Under the pieces are notes generated by a model. That model was not told where the DNA came from, did not search any database, and worked only from the letters and a program-made list of their open reading frames with translations. Positions 1 to 11,900 of a stretch of DNA of 64,000 nucleotides are shown here, in pieces; the stretch's first letter is position 1, and each line of letters starts with the position of its first letter. The stretch lies in contig OX235277.1 of the NCBI GenBank assembly GCA_944472155.2, positions 22,268,804 through 22,332,803 on the forward strand. Reading direction: 5' to 3'. Made by a program: the position numbers and the translations under genes. The stretch is from Trichobilharzia szidati (taxonomy: Eukaryota > Platyhelminthes > Trematoda > Strigeidida > Schistosomatidae).

Positions 1-496
1 ATGGAGCATTATATTAGAATTAAAAAAGCGAAACAAATCCAACTTTGGCGTGAACACGGCCAGTAATTTTGCTCGAAATATTACCAATAATAAAACTTAT
101 CATTGTGTGCAAACCACTGAAATATCATTATACTTTATTTCATAATATTGGCGTTAAGTGTTTTGTTGATTCATGAGTAGTGGTATTCCTGAAAACTACT
201 ACTGGTCGTATGGTGTATCCTGGCTTATGTATTTTAATAGTACATAATATTCTACTAGCATTCGTAAAAAGCCTAATGATTGCACTGCATGCATTAACAC
301 ACAAACACACAGTAGGGTGGGACCAGTTCGGACCAGATTGCTGAACGAAACGTTGGAATTAATCATTTCAATTTCGCTGAGATTTTACAAATACAATTTT
401 ATAAATGGTACATTGTTATGAAAACCATGCTATTTAATATGCGTGATCACAGGTTTCATCGTAAATGGACATCTGATCGGTTTGCTGGGTACTTAC

Positions 497-502
497 GCTT
501 TT
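497..502 (-). CDS. Weak candidate micro-exon, 6 nt
   Basis: The donor GTAAGTACC is strong. The acceptor ATATCACTTTGAAG precedes six nt, AAAAGC, open in phase 1 (E-K). The local sequence resembles the alpha exon at 18268 but is shifted, so this may be a decayed alpha exon or a new, shorter one. Confidence 0.33.
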
Positions 503-1952
503 CTTCAAAGTGATATAATAAGAGATATAGACTAGGCATATTAGAAGATGACATATCTACTTTGAAAACGATGACATGCGGGCTTCAATTTCAGACTTTA
601 TTCTCATTGCAAATTCAGCTAATCAAACCATCAAACAGTCGCGCATTCAAATCTCGCGCCATATTTTTCAGTTTACTTGAATTTTCAAGTCACTGATTAT
701 CATACTGTGCCGATGTGATACATAGGAATGTGATCAAATGGAATACCGTTCTCACATATTCACATAATTCATTACTCCATTAGCAACAGAATAATATATA
801 TACATGTGTATATATTAGAAACTTTTATTTCACGTCGTTTGGTGTAAACCAAAATCACATGCTTAGTGATTATTCGAAGAATATAAAACTATATATATAC
901 TTAAATAAATGGCGGTTTAATCAATAGAAAATATAATTTGTCACTTGTCTCCAGCGTTCTATTGTTACAGTACGGATGCGTTTGTAAAGAATATATATTG
1001 CTTTACTTGCCTACAGAGATGGTGTATTGCGTTAAAATGTAATTAATAATGTTTAGCTTTGCAAAGAAATTGATATCCTTAACTTCACACATCTGTATAC
1101 AGCCATTTTTTCAGTTTTATTTATCTGCGGAAGTCAACTTGGACTGAGCAATAAAGCAAAGCCGAGTGGAAACTCATATAAAATAACTCATTTCATCGAT
1201 ATACAATTTTTCTCATAAATGATAGTTGTTAAAAAATGAGTCGTCACAAACGCAGTTGTTAGTATTAGTCAGAGGAGTTGAATTAGTGTATTCGAGTTAT
1301 GTGGTAAGATGAAAAATTTAACGAATGACTTGTATTCAGGATGTACATTGACATAAAGTAAAATATGAAATTATGTCAATATTTTAAATATTTAAGTATT
1401 TCCACATTTTCCTCAGTTTCAATTTGTAACCTGATTACAACTCATTCAATAAATTATTCACCTTATTCTGTAACTCTGACACATTCATCGAATCCATTCA
1501 GTGAATTGACTATTTGACAACTCATCCCTTTTTTAATATAATTTTCCGAAAAATACCGGTACATAAACCTGACTGTACAGCTAAGAGAAGTGAATTCGCC
1601 GGTAGCAGCCTCTTCGCTGAAGTATGTATTTGTTTTCACCAATGTCCGGTTGGTGATTATCAACGAATTAATACATGTACCTTTGAAACAGAGTTTTCTC
1701 TATGCGAAATATCTGATGCACAGGGAATAATATGGGAACCATTGATATTATTAAGAATTTTGAAAACGTCTTCATGAATAGGTGAATAATTTCAATTGTG
1801 ATTTGGATAACAGAACATGAATCAGGGTAGTGATTAAATTTCCTAATGAATTAGAAATTAGCATCTCTCATACATGATATACATTCCACTCTCATTGTGA
1901 ATATAATTTGAAATGAAATGTTGCTTAGTTTAGATGTCACCATTCTCCTTAC

Positions 1953-1961
1953 CCAAACCTT
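1953..1961 (-). CDS. Gene A micro-exon, 9 nt (delta type, copy 1)
   Basis: The acceptor CATCACGTTTAG, the 9 nt AAGGTTTGG and the donor GTAAGGAG read K-G-L in phase 1. It pairs with 13388-13396. The same kind of nine-mer (AAGGGTTTG) appears in gene B at 61924-61932, which suggests a shared origin of the two exon series. Confidence 0.65.
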
Positions 1962-2767
1962 CTAAACGTGATGATATTCATAATAAGACATGAAAGAGAA
2001 ATTCAAACACATTACTGTCTTTCGTGCATAGGTCACGATTTTGGTGTCGGCGAATAGCTTGGATATTTTAATAGACATTTTGTAAGAATAATTCTAGGAA
2101 ACTCTTAACGACTGAGTGGACTGGTAAGAGTGATTTGTTGCGTTATTGTCACCGTTAATACATCGCTTAACGTGACGAGTGCTTATTGTGCTCACACCTA
2201 GAAACGTGAGATCTGTATATTATATTTCATTATTTCATTTATCATATTGTACAGTAGTTTAAACAAGTTATGTGTTTTAAACATTAGGCCTAACTCAATG
2301 AGTATTTTAATTATTTGATCGAATAACTGCTTCGAATTTGTAATAAGAAATATAAAGTACAGAACGCACTGGAATCAAAGAAGTATTTCAATTATTCTAC
2401 GAATCTTCTCTAATACTGCAGATAATTTAATTTTTTCCATCGTTCGTTCACGTATCATATGATTTTCTGATATTATTCAAATTCTTATGAGTTTTGATCC
2501 GCTTACGAATGCATGAGTTGATAGACAATTTGGAAGTGTCATTCAAAGGATAGTAAGTGGATATAATAAACTTATTACGTGCCATAATAAACGATTTGAA
2601 AATGTTATTGGAGGACTGAAAACGCTAGTTTCTTACATGAAATGTATTGGTGTCAAGGTTTTCTGGACGCAAGGTTCTAATAAACAGCTTAGCATGGCAC
2701 ACATTGAAAATTTAATTGAAACTGTCGTACAAAAATTTTCCATCATATAATTCCTATTTCAACTCAC

Positions 2768-2776
2768 TCAGTGCAT
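2768..2776 (-). CDS. Gene A micro-exon, 9 nt (gamma type, copy 1)
   Basis: The acceptor TTGTTCTTTGCAG, the 9 nt ATGCACTGA and the donor GTGAGTTG read D-A-L in phase 1. The TGA is out of frame. It pairs with 14563-14571 (E-A-V), and both have an alanine codon GCA in the middle. Confidence 0.7.
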   Translation of the reverse strand: MH

Positions 2777-3248
2777 CTGCAAAGAACAATATACGAAATT
2801 TTCTTATATGCGTTACATTATACTTTATAAATTAAATGGGTTGGCGACTATTTTATCTAGTTTACCGTTTCAGTTTGACTTCTTGTGACTTTGACTCTGA
2901 TACTTTTCACGCTCTGGTAGCTTTCAGTGAATCGCCTTTCTAGTATAGGCGAAACGTGCAGACAGAAGTTTCAATTACGAAATCCTTATGGATGAATCTC
3001 GATGAGGATTGAAACATTGACCAGAAATTGACTGCCCAATGTAGTTTTAGATATAGTTTCACCGTAATTATAGACGGGAGATGTTTTCACGAATGCATTT
3101 GCCAATCCATTTATGACGCCACTACTATACATTTCTTGCCGTGCTAATTATCGTTCGGTCTCCAAGTGATGTCAGTTTAATCCCAGGTCGTAATTTAACA
3201 ATCATCCAGTGATTAGGTTTATAATTCAGCAGTGTTTCCTGTGCTCAC

Positions 3249-3257
3249 CTTTACACT
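3249..3257 (-). CDS. Gene A micro-exon, 9 nt (beta type, copy 1)
   Basis: The acceptor CTTGATTTCAG, the 9 nt AGTGTAAAG and the donor GTGAGCAC read E-C-K in phase 1. It pairs with 15049-15057 (M-C-E). The cysteine codon TGT, the exon length and the GTGAGC donor are kept while the flanks have diverged. Confidence 0.7.
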
Positions 3258-4364
3258 CTGAAATCAAGTAGTACAAAGAAATATATATAAAGGTTATTAG
3301 TATGCAATTTAATAAACATAAGCATACTTCAGAGAACGGTTTAACTTCCTACAGTAAACCTGGGTAGAAAGATGAATATACACAGATTTCGGGCATCCTT
3401 ATCTACATCTTCACTATCCATATTGAGTTTGCGTAAGTATAACTCACGATGCTGAGAGTGAAATAACATTGCATGGACTTTCCTACATGTACTAATCTGT
3501 TGTAGAAATATCAGCAGTGAAACAAATTCTGAATATGCTAACTGAATATATGATTTAGTGTTTCTTGCAAGTACCGCTGAGTAAAATGAAATAATAATAA
3601 ACAAAACCTCTTCAAATGCATAGTCTGGTGTCATTTCTGCAAGTGCGAGACATAACACACAGTCATCAGAAGTGTTTATTTCTTTTGTTTTGGACTCAAC
3701 AATGAAGCCTGCTCATTTCTACTGCATTTACTTAGTCTTCAATGGATAGGTTGAAATTCTGTCATCAATAGTGCGTGAGAAATCGTGTAATATGATCGAC
3801 AGGGAGAAAGTGAATTCATCGCTCTGCGTTGCATCAAATAAGCAGAATTCAATGAATTTCAGATACTAAGTTGTTTCGTTCGTTCTTCAGTCCTGCATAT
3901 TTTCACAAATGTGCATTAACGATGATAAGAATCCACGAGTTTAATTGCCTCACAGGTGAGTAAGTTTTGGCCTAAAAATAGTGCGTTCCATCAACTCAGA
4001 TAAAAGATCGCTTGGAGACTGACTAGATTTAATAATCGCCAGTTGGTGATTTCTTAAACTGCAGAAAGAGATTGCGGAAACATCAAAATCATACTGATAC
4101 TCAACTCATTGTCTAACATTTGTGAATTAAGCGTTTATAAAATGTCTCCAGTAACGCAGGAAAAGCTACATCTGACTAAAGTTCATGTCTGACTGAGTTG
4201 CCTGTACTTTCAAAATAGAGTACCTTGTAGTGAAATGGTTACAAATCTGTTAGTTTCCACTCAATCAGCGCTTTGGTGGAGGGCTAGAAATCACATTTCC
4301 GTAATTCGTGTGAAACGGTGAAATATGTCCGTGAAATTCCAGATATTTAAATAGGTGCACTTAC

Positions 4365-4373
4365 CCGTCTCAA
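4365..4373 (-). CDS. Gene A micro-exon, 9 nt (alpha type, copy 1)
   Basis: The acceptor TTTTCATCTTAG, the 9 nt TTGAGACGG and the donor GTAAGTGC read F-E-T in phase 1. Related sites are at 18268 (intact), 16501 (acceptor lost) and 18785-18793 (both sites weak). The intact donor hexamer GTAAGT is shared by three of the four. Confidence 0.65.
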
Positions 4374-4732
4374 CTAAGATGAAAATATCATTTACGGTAA
4401 TTTGATAATCCAATTCAAGTATCAAATTAAGAACATTTTAAAAGAAACCCACATTTGTCTATCCTCTTTAATAATATTTAATTTTAAATTCACTTTACAA
4501 TAATTTGAAGTAGTGCAATATATTGTTTTTCCAATAAAAAAGCATGACATTCTTAGGTGAAATAAACTTATACTCAACAATAACATACAAACGTAAGGTT
4601 GATTATGACGGAAAATGTAAGCTTAAGAGATAATTTGAAAAATTGATGAAAAAAGGCTTCGATCACTCATATACATGAAATCAAATCACTTAAAAGCCGT
4701 TGCGAGGACTGCGTGTTAAGAAACTCTTTCAC

Positions 4733-4750
4733 ATTTAGCGCCAACTTCTA
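4733..4750 (-). CDS. Weak candidate micro-exon, 18 nt
   Basis: The acceptor GCATTTTACAG and a weak donor GTGAAAG bound 18 nt that stay open in phase 1 and join its neighbours without a stop. No second copy was seen. It is listed because it would fit the gene A frame, but the donor is poor. Confidence 0.22.
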
Positions 4751-4967
4751 CTGTAAAATGCAAGAGGAAGGAACTTCGGAATAGCCTGGTGATACTGAAA
4801 CTGAAGCTGGAATGTGAAACCCTGTTTCACACAATCACCAAAAATTGATCAGACGAACAATATTATTCAAGGCTGCAAAAACCAGTTAGATATCTCATTT
4901 CCAGAATTACGCGTTTGTGCAGAAGATACTCAGTTCTACGAATATGTCTTCAGTGGTCTAGTAATGT

Positions 4968-4988
4968 AGTGATGATGATGATGATGAT
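4968..4988. repeat. (GAT)n microsatellite
   Basis: A run of about seven GAT units in intron-like sequence. No coding role is visible. Confidence 0.85.
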
Positions 4989-5336
4989 AACTTGCAGAGT
5001 TCGAATGTGCACCTTAAAATGTGACATAGTGTTAAGATGGATGCTCAATCCGCTCTATTTGTGAGTGTTGATCAATTGCTGTAATGCCAGTGCACACCGT
5101 CGCAACAATAAAATAATCACTCACAAATACACTGATCTCTACTACAATCATGATGCATATTGAGTTCCGCTGTCACTTTCAGATATCAGGGACACCTCAG
5201 CTCTGATTTACCGGCGAAACAGGAGGTATTGGTTAACAATTTGAAATTTCTCTTCGGCCGTTGGCAAACGTATTTATGTCACGTCATATTAGTCACACAT
5301 ACATTTGTCACCACAATCGCAGATATGTGAACTCAC

Positions 5337-5342
5337 AATAAT
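5337..5342 (-). CDS. Gene A candidate micro-exon, 6 nt
   Basis: This has one of the best acceptors in the window, a long pyrimidine run TTTTTCTTCCCTTTTTAG. It is followed by only six nt, ATTATT, and then the donor GTGAGTTC. In phase 1 it reads D-Y. Six-nt exons are at the known lower limit for micro-exon genes, so it needs transcript proof. Confidence 0.5.
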
Positions 5343-8065
5343 CTAAAAAGGGAAGAAAAACAAACATTAGTCAGACTTTCACATGGGTTTTATTTGAAGT
5401 TCACAGTTCAACATGTGAAACGTCTGCCAGTGTATTCAAGTACTCGGTTTGCTTCCAAAATCTCGTTCAGATATGGCTTACCTAAACTGCACTAAAACCG
5501 AATGGCACTCTGTTCGATATGGAACATGAAATAATTCACTATATCATTCAGTCACTGTGTGCCTGGTAGAGGAATTCAAAACAGTAAAAGAGAAATTATC
5601 GACTCAAACCTCAGAACATCCATTTGGTTCCACCCATTTAGTCAGGAATGCTATTGCGTTTGTGTGGAGGAATGGTCAAGCTAGACGTCATTCACCCCCT
5701 CACTGAAGACATATATGCATTCACATTACAGAATACCATATTTAGGCGAATCGGTGGTATAGCGTAACTAGTGCACAGCAAGCCTTGAACAAATTATTTC
5801 GCCAATAGCAAGCAATGGCCTCCATTCAGAGCGAACTTCCAGTAATTCTCAGTCAAATGCCAACTTTACTCAAAAGGCAGAACCATACTCAGAGTCTGAT
5901 TCCACTGACGTTTCACCAGTAAAATTAAGTGACAACTCACAGAGGAGTTATGCTCACATGGAAGTGATGATTCATTTATTTCCCGATCTGCAGCCCTTGG
6001 CCAAAAGGTGGTTTCTCATAAATTCACTTTGCTGGAGACACCAGGAAATATGCACCCAAGCCTCTGTTGCCCTAAATGCACAATAAGCTGAGAAGAACGA
6101 AATTCGGAATTAAGTTTTCAAAATGCCTTAGTGGAACATAATATTCTGCCAGTCAACGAATAACATCCTCTGGAATGAAACATTTTAGCCAGCGTGTATG
6201 TCACTTCACCTTCTCGCAATGATTCAAACAGATTCGCCACGCTGCAGGTGTGCACTACTTAGATTGTCCGATGAACAGGTAACGAGTAAGTGTCTATCAT
6301 TCGAAGACGCAACAAACTGCGAACTCAGGATAACCAATTGCTTTCGAGTTATCTGACGTTACCACTGGGTGGAAGTGACATCAAGATATCTGAGAATGAG
6401 TGAAGAATTGGTGATTCGAAGATTCAAACCAGGGCTGTTTGTCATGAATAAGCATGTCTGATTTGTAAGGCAAATGTAAATTGAAAGTAAAAATCACATC
6501 ATTTCAGCATAGGCGAACAGAAATGCAGATAACTCAGTGCTAAAATCTCAAAGCTATATCAAAAATATACTGTTTGTAACTATGGAACAGAGGAAACCAA
6601 TGCTTTGTTTCTGGTGAAGTGCTTCATTTGCAGATGGATATCTTCAACAACCGTAACCCTTCAGCTACTCGTGGGAACCAGAATGCTGAAACGACAAAGT
6701 GAGAGGACGAACAAATAACATTATACGCTGGAATAATTCGAGAGAACATGAAACTGTCGCACTCAGAATTCAGCTCACATAACTGCTTCTGATATACTAT
6801 TTTTTCGAGTGCGAAACACAACTACTCAAAAATACATTGGATACGAAATAAAGCATTCATGTTGAAATACAAACAGACAAATAGAAAGTAGACTATAAAC
6901 ACATTACCCTTTAGGTCAGCTATTACAGCAGTAATAAAAATTAAGGAAGGTGAGACGTGTTTATTTTTGAGCCTCTAATCAGCGTAGAAAAGGCAATAAA
7001 TGTTCAGCAGAATTTATAAATTGAAATTTATGAGACTTCACAAATTGGTGCTCCCTCTGTTCTCATTTCGACAGGGATATTCATCAAGAAGTTGTTTTTA
7101 GACAGTTATCGTCAGCATGGTTGATGTAGAAACCTTGAAGAGATTCTTTGACATCTATATCACATTCGAATAGCTGCAACACATAAGGAATCTGTGATCA
7201 TATTATCATACAGAGACATTAACACTGATAAAGTAACTACCATTCAAGAGAATAGTGCAATGTTTCACATATTTCCTGATGACATATATAACGCAGATGA
7301 AATTGAGGAGCAGAATTCATTTAATATAACTTTCGACTCTTCATCATTTTGTACAAAAAATATTTCCAACAGTATTCCATAAGGCTGAAATCTATTCATT
7401 TCCTAAAGGCGAACACGTGTGATATAATAAATGTGTACTGTATACACGATATTAAAATGCAATGAACATACCGTTTCTCGCTTCAAACCCAAAATTTATG
7501 CAAACAATAATTTGAATTCCATAACGAATAAGGGTGACTCTGAGTTCAATTAAATATCTTGGATTTTTATTTTTCTACTTCATGAGTTGAGGCCTAAAAT
7601 ACCTCTGAATAGATAAAAGTCCTTCCCTGAGAGCTATCAATATATTATTTAATAACTTCGTTACGAGTAACAATTAAGAACTGGTTTTCTAGAAAATTAT
7701 CGTCAGCAAGACTGCACCGAATATATAACTCATGAAACAAAGTTTAAAATTTGAAAGACTCAGCAGACCATCTCGAGTTAACTTCGGTTAATCTGTTCAA
7801 AATCATCGTAGAATAATAAAAGTGGTTTCAAAGGAGAATACAAGAGATCTCACTAAAGCTTGCATTGTAAATAAGGCAATAGAAGAAACATCTCAATGTA
7901 AAGATACTGCAGTCACCAACAAGGTGTGTATTAATTCAAAAAGTCTCGAAAATATTGATTAAAATACTTGAGGTATTGATGATTGTATTAATAACCTTTA
8001 TTTATTAAATGAGAATCTTTAAATTATTTCAATGGAACAAAAAGATGAAGCAAAACGCGTCTCAC
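5343..8065. other. Intron-like stretch of gene A
   Basis: Apart from the exon at 7472-7480 I see no gene. A further 12-nt candidate at 6908-6919 (CTGACCTAAAGG, acceptor GCTGTAATAG, weak donor GTAATG) is open in phase 1 but poorly supported. No transposon remnant was recognised. Confidence 0.3.
7472..7480 (-). CDS. Gene A candidate micro-exon, 9 nt
   Basis: The acceptor TTTTGGGTTTGAAG, the 9 nt CGAGAAACG and the donor GTATGTTC read A-R-N in phase 1. The exon resembles the alpha exons in composition, but homology of its flanks is not clear. Single copy. Confidence 0.45.
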
Positions 8066-8074
8066 CCCCTTTCA
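8066..8074 (-). CDS. Gene A candidate micro-exon, 9 nt
   Basis: The acceptor CCTCACCACTTTAG, the 9 nt TGAAAGGGG and the donor GTGAGACG read M-K-G in phase 1 after an exon ending in A. It is the first candidate to the left of the RTE insertion. No second copy was found, so support comes only from splice-site quality, length and open phase. Confidence 0.5.
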
Positions 8075-8624
8075 CTAAAGTGGTGAGGACAATCAAGTGT
8101 ATACGTTGACATGTTTTAAACGTATTTCTCAGCAAGATTATATTTTCTGATAAATTTCACAGCACTTGGTGATAGACACATCCCAATTTATGCAGGTTTG
8201 TGATTTGTTTCTGTGGAAAATGAAACGATATCATGAAATTTCCATTATGTCAGGCTATCATTCACTACCCGCTCAGAATTCTGTCTAAACGTTGGATTAT
8301 TTATTCGTGTAACAGTTAGTCTAATTGTCTTTGAAATATTGATTTCGTTGACACCTATGCTTCTTTCAGATTATACTTATGCCAACATTCAGCTTACTGT
8401 ACATGATTACCATGGATTGCATTGAAATTTCTATATGTCATACATTTGGTTCCCTTGATAGATTTCGGTGTAAGCAATACAATTGTCAGTTTAAGATTTC
8501 ATCATCAGTTTATACGTTTTCAAAATAGAAAAGACGAGGGAGGGGTAAGACAGAAAACAGAAGAAATTTACAAAGAGTGTTAGCTTGTAGGTTCACATAA
8601 CAACTCGATAAACAAAACCTCTCA

Positions 8625-8800
8625 TGGCTACCGTGGCCTGAGTGCTCTAGTGGATAACCCATTGACGTTTGGAACTGTAGATAATGAGTACGAAACTCGG
8701 TTGGAACATCAACACCCACTGGAGAATGCAGGTACATCCAGATGACGAGTCCCATATATGACAAAATGCGCTTCCTGGATTCCACTGCTAGTCATCATCC
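8625..8800 (+). mobile_element. tRNA-derived SINE with hammerhead-like core (Sm-alpha-like)
   Basis: The head GTGGCCTGAGTGCTCTAGTGG resembles a tRNA box A region, and CGAAACTCGGTTGGAAC sits where a box B would. Downstream, ATCCAG (8736-8741) and CTGGAT (8775-8780) form a perfect 6-bp stem. They enclose GATGACGAGTCCC and ACAAAATGCG, close to the hammerhead ribozyme core (CTGATGAGTCC...GAAAC). The schistosome Sm-alpha SINE is known for this combination. The core here carries substitutions, so activity is doubtful. It lies in a gene A intron, antisense to the gene, just upstream of the RTE target site. Confidence 0.6.
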
Positions 8801-8934
8801 ACCAATTCAAAATCCATGACAGTTTAAAACATTGAGATTTGCTCAAGGAGTTAAGATCACCAAACTAGATGACTAATTACTGCAATCAAAATCAAAATTC
8901 AGCTACCAAGGGAGTGAGATAATAATCACACCCT

Positions 8935-8950
8935 ATTTCCGTATGCATAA
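8935..8950. repeat. Target-site duplication, left copy
   Basis: The 16 bases ATTTCCGTATGCATAA are repeated exactly at 12184-12199, immediately outside the RTE element. Confidence 0.9.
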
Positions 8951-11900
8951 CCTCGCCTAGATTACTAGGTCACTAGTATTCTAGCCGGTCCCAAGCCCGG
9001 ATAAAGAGGGAGGGTTGGGGCGTGGTGCTAGCAACTCCACCCCCAAAACTTAACCAAATTGCTACTAAAACTTCAACGCACAAATATATTCAAAATTCTA
9101 AAATTACAAATAGTGACCTTATTTTTCGCTGGAATCGGGGAAGTGAAATGACGCGGGCTGGTGAAAGCCTTCGGGAAGCCAGTCAGCCGATGTGCCTTCT
9201 TTCGATGAAGGCGAAAATAAGGATGGGGACGTGGAATGTTCGTACAATGTACGAAGCTGGGAAGGCTGCTCAGGTAGCCGCAGAAATGAGGAGGTATAAA
9301 ATCGAAGTGTTGGGAATCTGCGAGAGCAGATGGAACGGATGTGGAAGGAGCCAACTGTCAACTGGAGAGACAATAATCTACTCCGGTCACCCAGAGGACG
9401 ATCACGAGCACACCGAGGGAGTAGCCATCATGATGTCACCAACAGCGGCTAAAGCCCTCATGCAGTGGGAACCAATCTCCTCCAGGATAATGACAGCCAG
9501 GTTCAACTCAAAAGGAAAAAAGGTTACAATCATTCAGTGCTACGCGCCTACAAACGCCTCAGAACATGAGAAGAAGAAGGACTTCTACAGTCAACTACAA
9601 ACAGTAATGGACAACGTCCCAAAGAGCGATATCAAAATCCTGATGGGCGACATGAATGCGAAACTGGGAGGAGACAATACAGGAAGAGAACTCACCATGG
9701 GTCGTGAGGCCCTCGGTGAAATGAACGAAAATGGTGAACTCTTCTCAGACTTCTGCGCCTTCAATGATTTGGTGATTGGTGGCAGTGTGTTCAAAAACAG
9801 GGATATACACGAGGCAACATGGATTTCACCAGATGGACACACCAAAAACCAGATAGACTTCATTTCAATCTCAAGGAAGTGGAGACGGAGCCTACTGGAC
9901 ACAAGATCTAGGAGAGGAGCAGATGTGGGTTCAGACCACTATCTAGTACAAGGAACATTCAAGGTGAAGCTGAAAGCCTCGAGGATACCTGGGGATAGGC
10001 CACAATGCAAGTTCAACACGCAAAAACTGAAAGACACAACCACAAAGGACACTTTCACTGCAACTGTCAGAGCAAAGCAGGAAACACTACGTAGCACCAC
10101 CGAGGAATCATCCGTGGAAGACCATTGGAACTCTCTGAAGGTAATTTTCAACGAAACGTGCTCAACGGTTTTAGGAAGAAAGAAGAAACAAGACAAGGAA
10201 TGGCTCTCAACAGACACTTGGAAACTAATAGAGGAGAGGAGAAAGGTGAAAGAAAAAATGATTCAATGCAAAGATGGACAAGAGTAAGAGACGCTGAACT
10301 CAACTTACACAGCACTGGAAAAAGAAGTGAAGAAGAGTGCCAGGAAGGACAAAAGACAATTCTTCGACAACCTGGCTACTGAAGCTGAGAAGGCAGCAGG
10401 CAAAAGGGACCTGAGGACACTATATCAGATAACCAAGTCTCTATCCGGGAAGAGATCAACACAAGTGAAACCTATAAAAGACAGCCAAGGGAACCCAATA
10501 ACCAAAGAAGAAAGACAGATTAAACAATGGGCGGACCACTTCAAAGGACTCTTGAACCGACCACCACCTGCAGACCGTCCAGCAATACCAACAACAGCAC
10601 GTACACAACTGCAAGTTGACACCAACCCTCCAACGAAAACTGAAGTCATGAATGCAATCAAGCTTCTGAAAGCTGGAAAAGCAGCTGGGCCAGATGGAAT
10701 ACCCCCGGAAGCACTGAAAGCGGACCCAGAAACGACGGCAGATATGCTGACTCCATTATTGCAAAAGATCTGGAAAGAGGGAAAGGTGCCTACTGACTGG
10801 AGGAAAGGTTACCTCGTGAAACTACCAAAGAAGGGCGACCTGGGACTCTGCAAGAACTGGCGAGGAATCATGCTCCTGTCGACGCCAAGTAAAATCTTGA
10901 GTCGCATCATCCTAGAGAGAATCAAGGACGCGCTGGATACAGAACTCCGACCAGAACAAGCTGGATTCAGGAAAGGCAAATCATGTTCTGACCAAATTGC
11001 AACTCTACGCATCATCATCGAACAAAGCATGGAATGGCAATCAAACCTCTACCTCAACTTCATAGACTTTGAGAAGGCCTTCGACAGCGTTGACCGCGAA
11101 GTAATTTGGAAACTACTCGAGTACTACGGCGTACCCCAAATATTCATCAACCTCATTCAACAACTGTACGACAACGGCACATGTCAAGTGATCCACAACG
11201 GAAAACTCAGCGAAGCGTTTGGAGTAAACACAGGAGTCAGACAAGGGTGCTTATTATCACCAATGATATTCCTAATTGTGGTGGACTGGATTATGCGTCA
11301 GACAGTGGGAAACGAGAAGACAGGGATATCCTGGACCGACGTGAAGAACCTAGAAGACCTGGATTTCGCGCGTGGATGATTTATATTTGATGTCACACAA
11401 GATCGAAGACTTACAAGCGAAAACCGACAAACTGGTCGAAGAAGCAGCAAAGACAGGACTCCAGGTGAACATAGACAAGACGGAGGTTATGAAAATAACC
11501 AACCAACAACAACAACAGCAGCAGTAACATCCAGCGCCAATCACCATCAACGGGAGGGATTTGAAAGAGGTCACTTCATTCACTTATCTAGGGAGCATTG
11601 TCTCAAATACAGGAGGAACGGACGAAGATGTCAAATCGAGAATCGGGAAGGCGAGAAACACATTCATCAACCTGAAACCAATCTGGAAATCTTCGTCACT
11701 CACCATCAACAACAAAATTCGGATTTTCAATACAAACGTGAAGTCAATTTTGCTTTACGGATCAGAAACTTGGCGAGTCACCAAGAATATTTTCAACAGG
11801 TTGCAGACCTTTATCAACAACTGTCTTCGCTCCATACTGAAGATTAGATGGCCAGAAAGAATCACAAACAAGAAGCTATGGGAACAAACGAAACAGGAAC

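Larger units (their letters stand above)
1690..4480. repeat. Duplicated block, copy 1 (four micro-exons)
   Basis: This block aligns by eye with 13100-16600 through many short matches in the same order. Examples are TATGCGAAATATCTGAT, GAGTTTTGATCC, TTACATTA near the gamma exon, AATTACGAAAT, and GTGTTTCTTG near 3560/15620. It carries the alpha, beta, gamma and delta micro-exons on the minus strand. Divergence is heavy, so the duplication is old. Confidence 0.75.

Noticed and set aside
1451..1456. 6-nt minus-strand exon candidate AATAAG
   Set aside because: It gives TAA in phase 1 and the donor GTGAAT is weak. It could only be a terminal exon, for which there is no other sign.
3341..3658. 105-codon minus-strand open frame
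   Set aside because: It crosses the duplicated block, is not open in the other copy and shows no domain. A 4-nt AG-GT pair inside it (CATC) is not a multiple of three.
3954..3971. 18-nt minus-strand exon candidate (acceptor CTATTTTTAG, donor GTGAGG)
   Set aside because: It is open in phase 1 but ends in T, so joining to the next exon (AGTGTAAAG at 3249) would make TAG. The other duplicate block does not keep it.
5941..5952. 12-nt minus-strand exon candidate with donor GTGAGT
   Set aside because: It reads TAA in phase 1 and its acceptor lacks a pyrimidine tract.
9073..9354. Minus-strand open frames over the RTE element (9073-12237)
   Set aside because: These are mirror frames of the retrotransposon coding strand, with no domains of their own.
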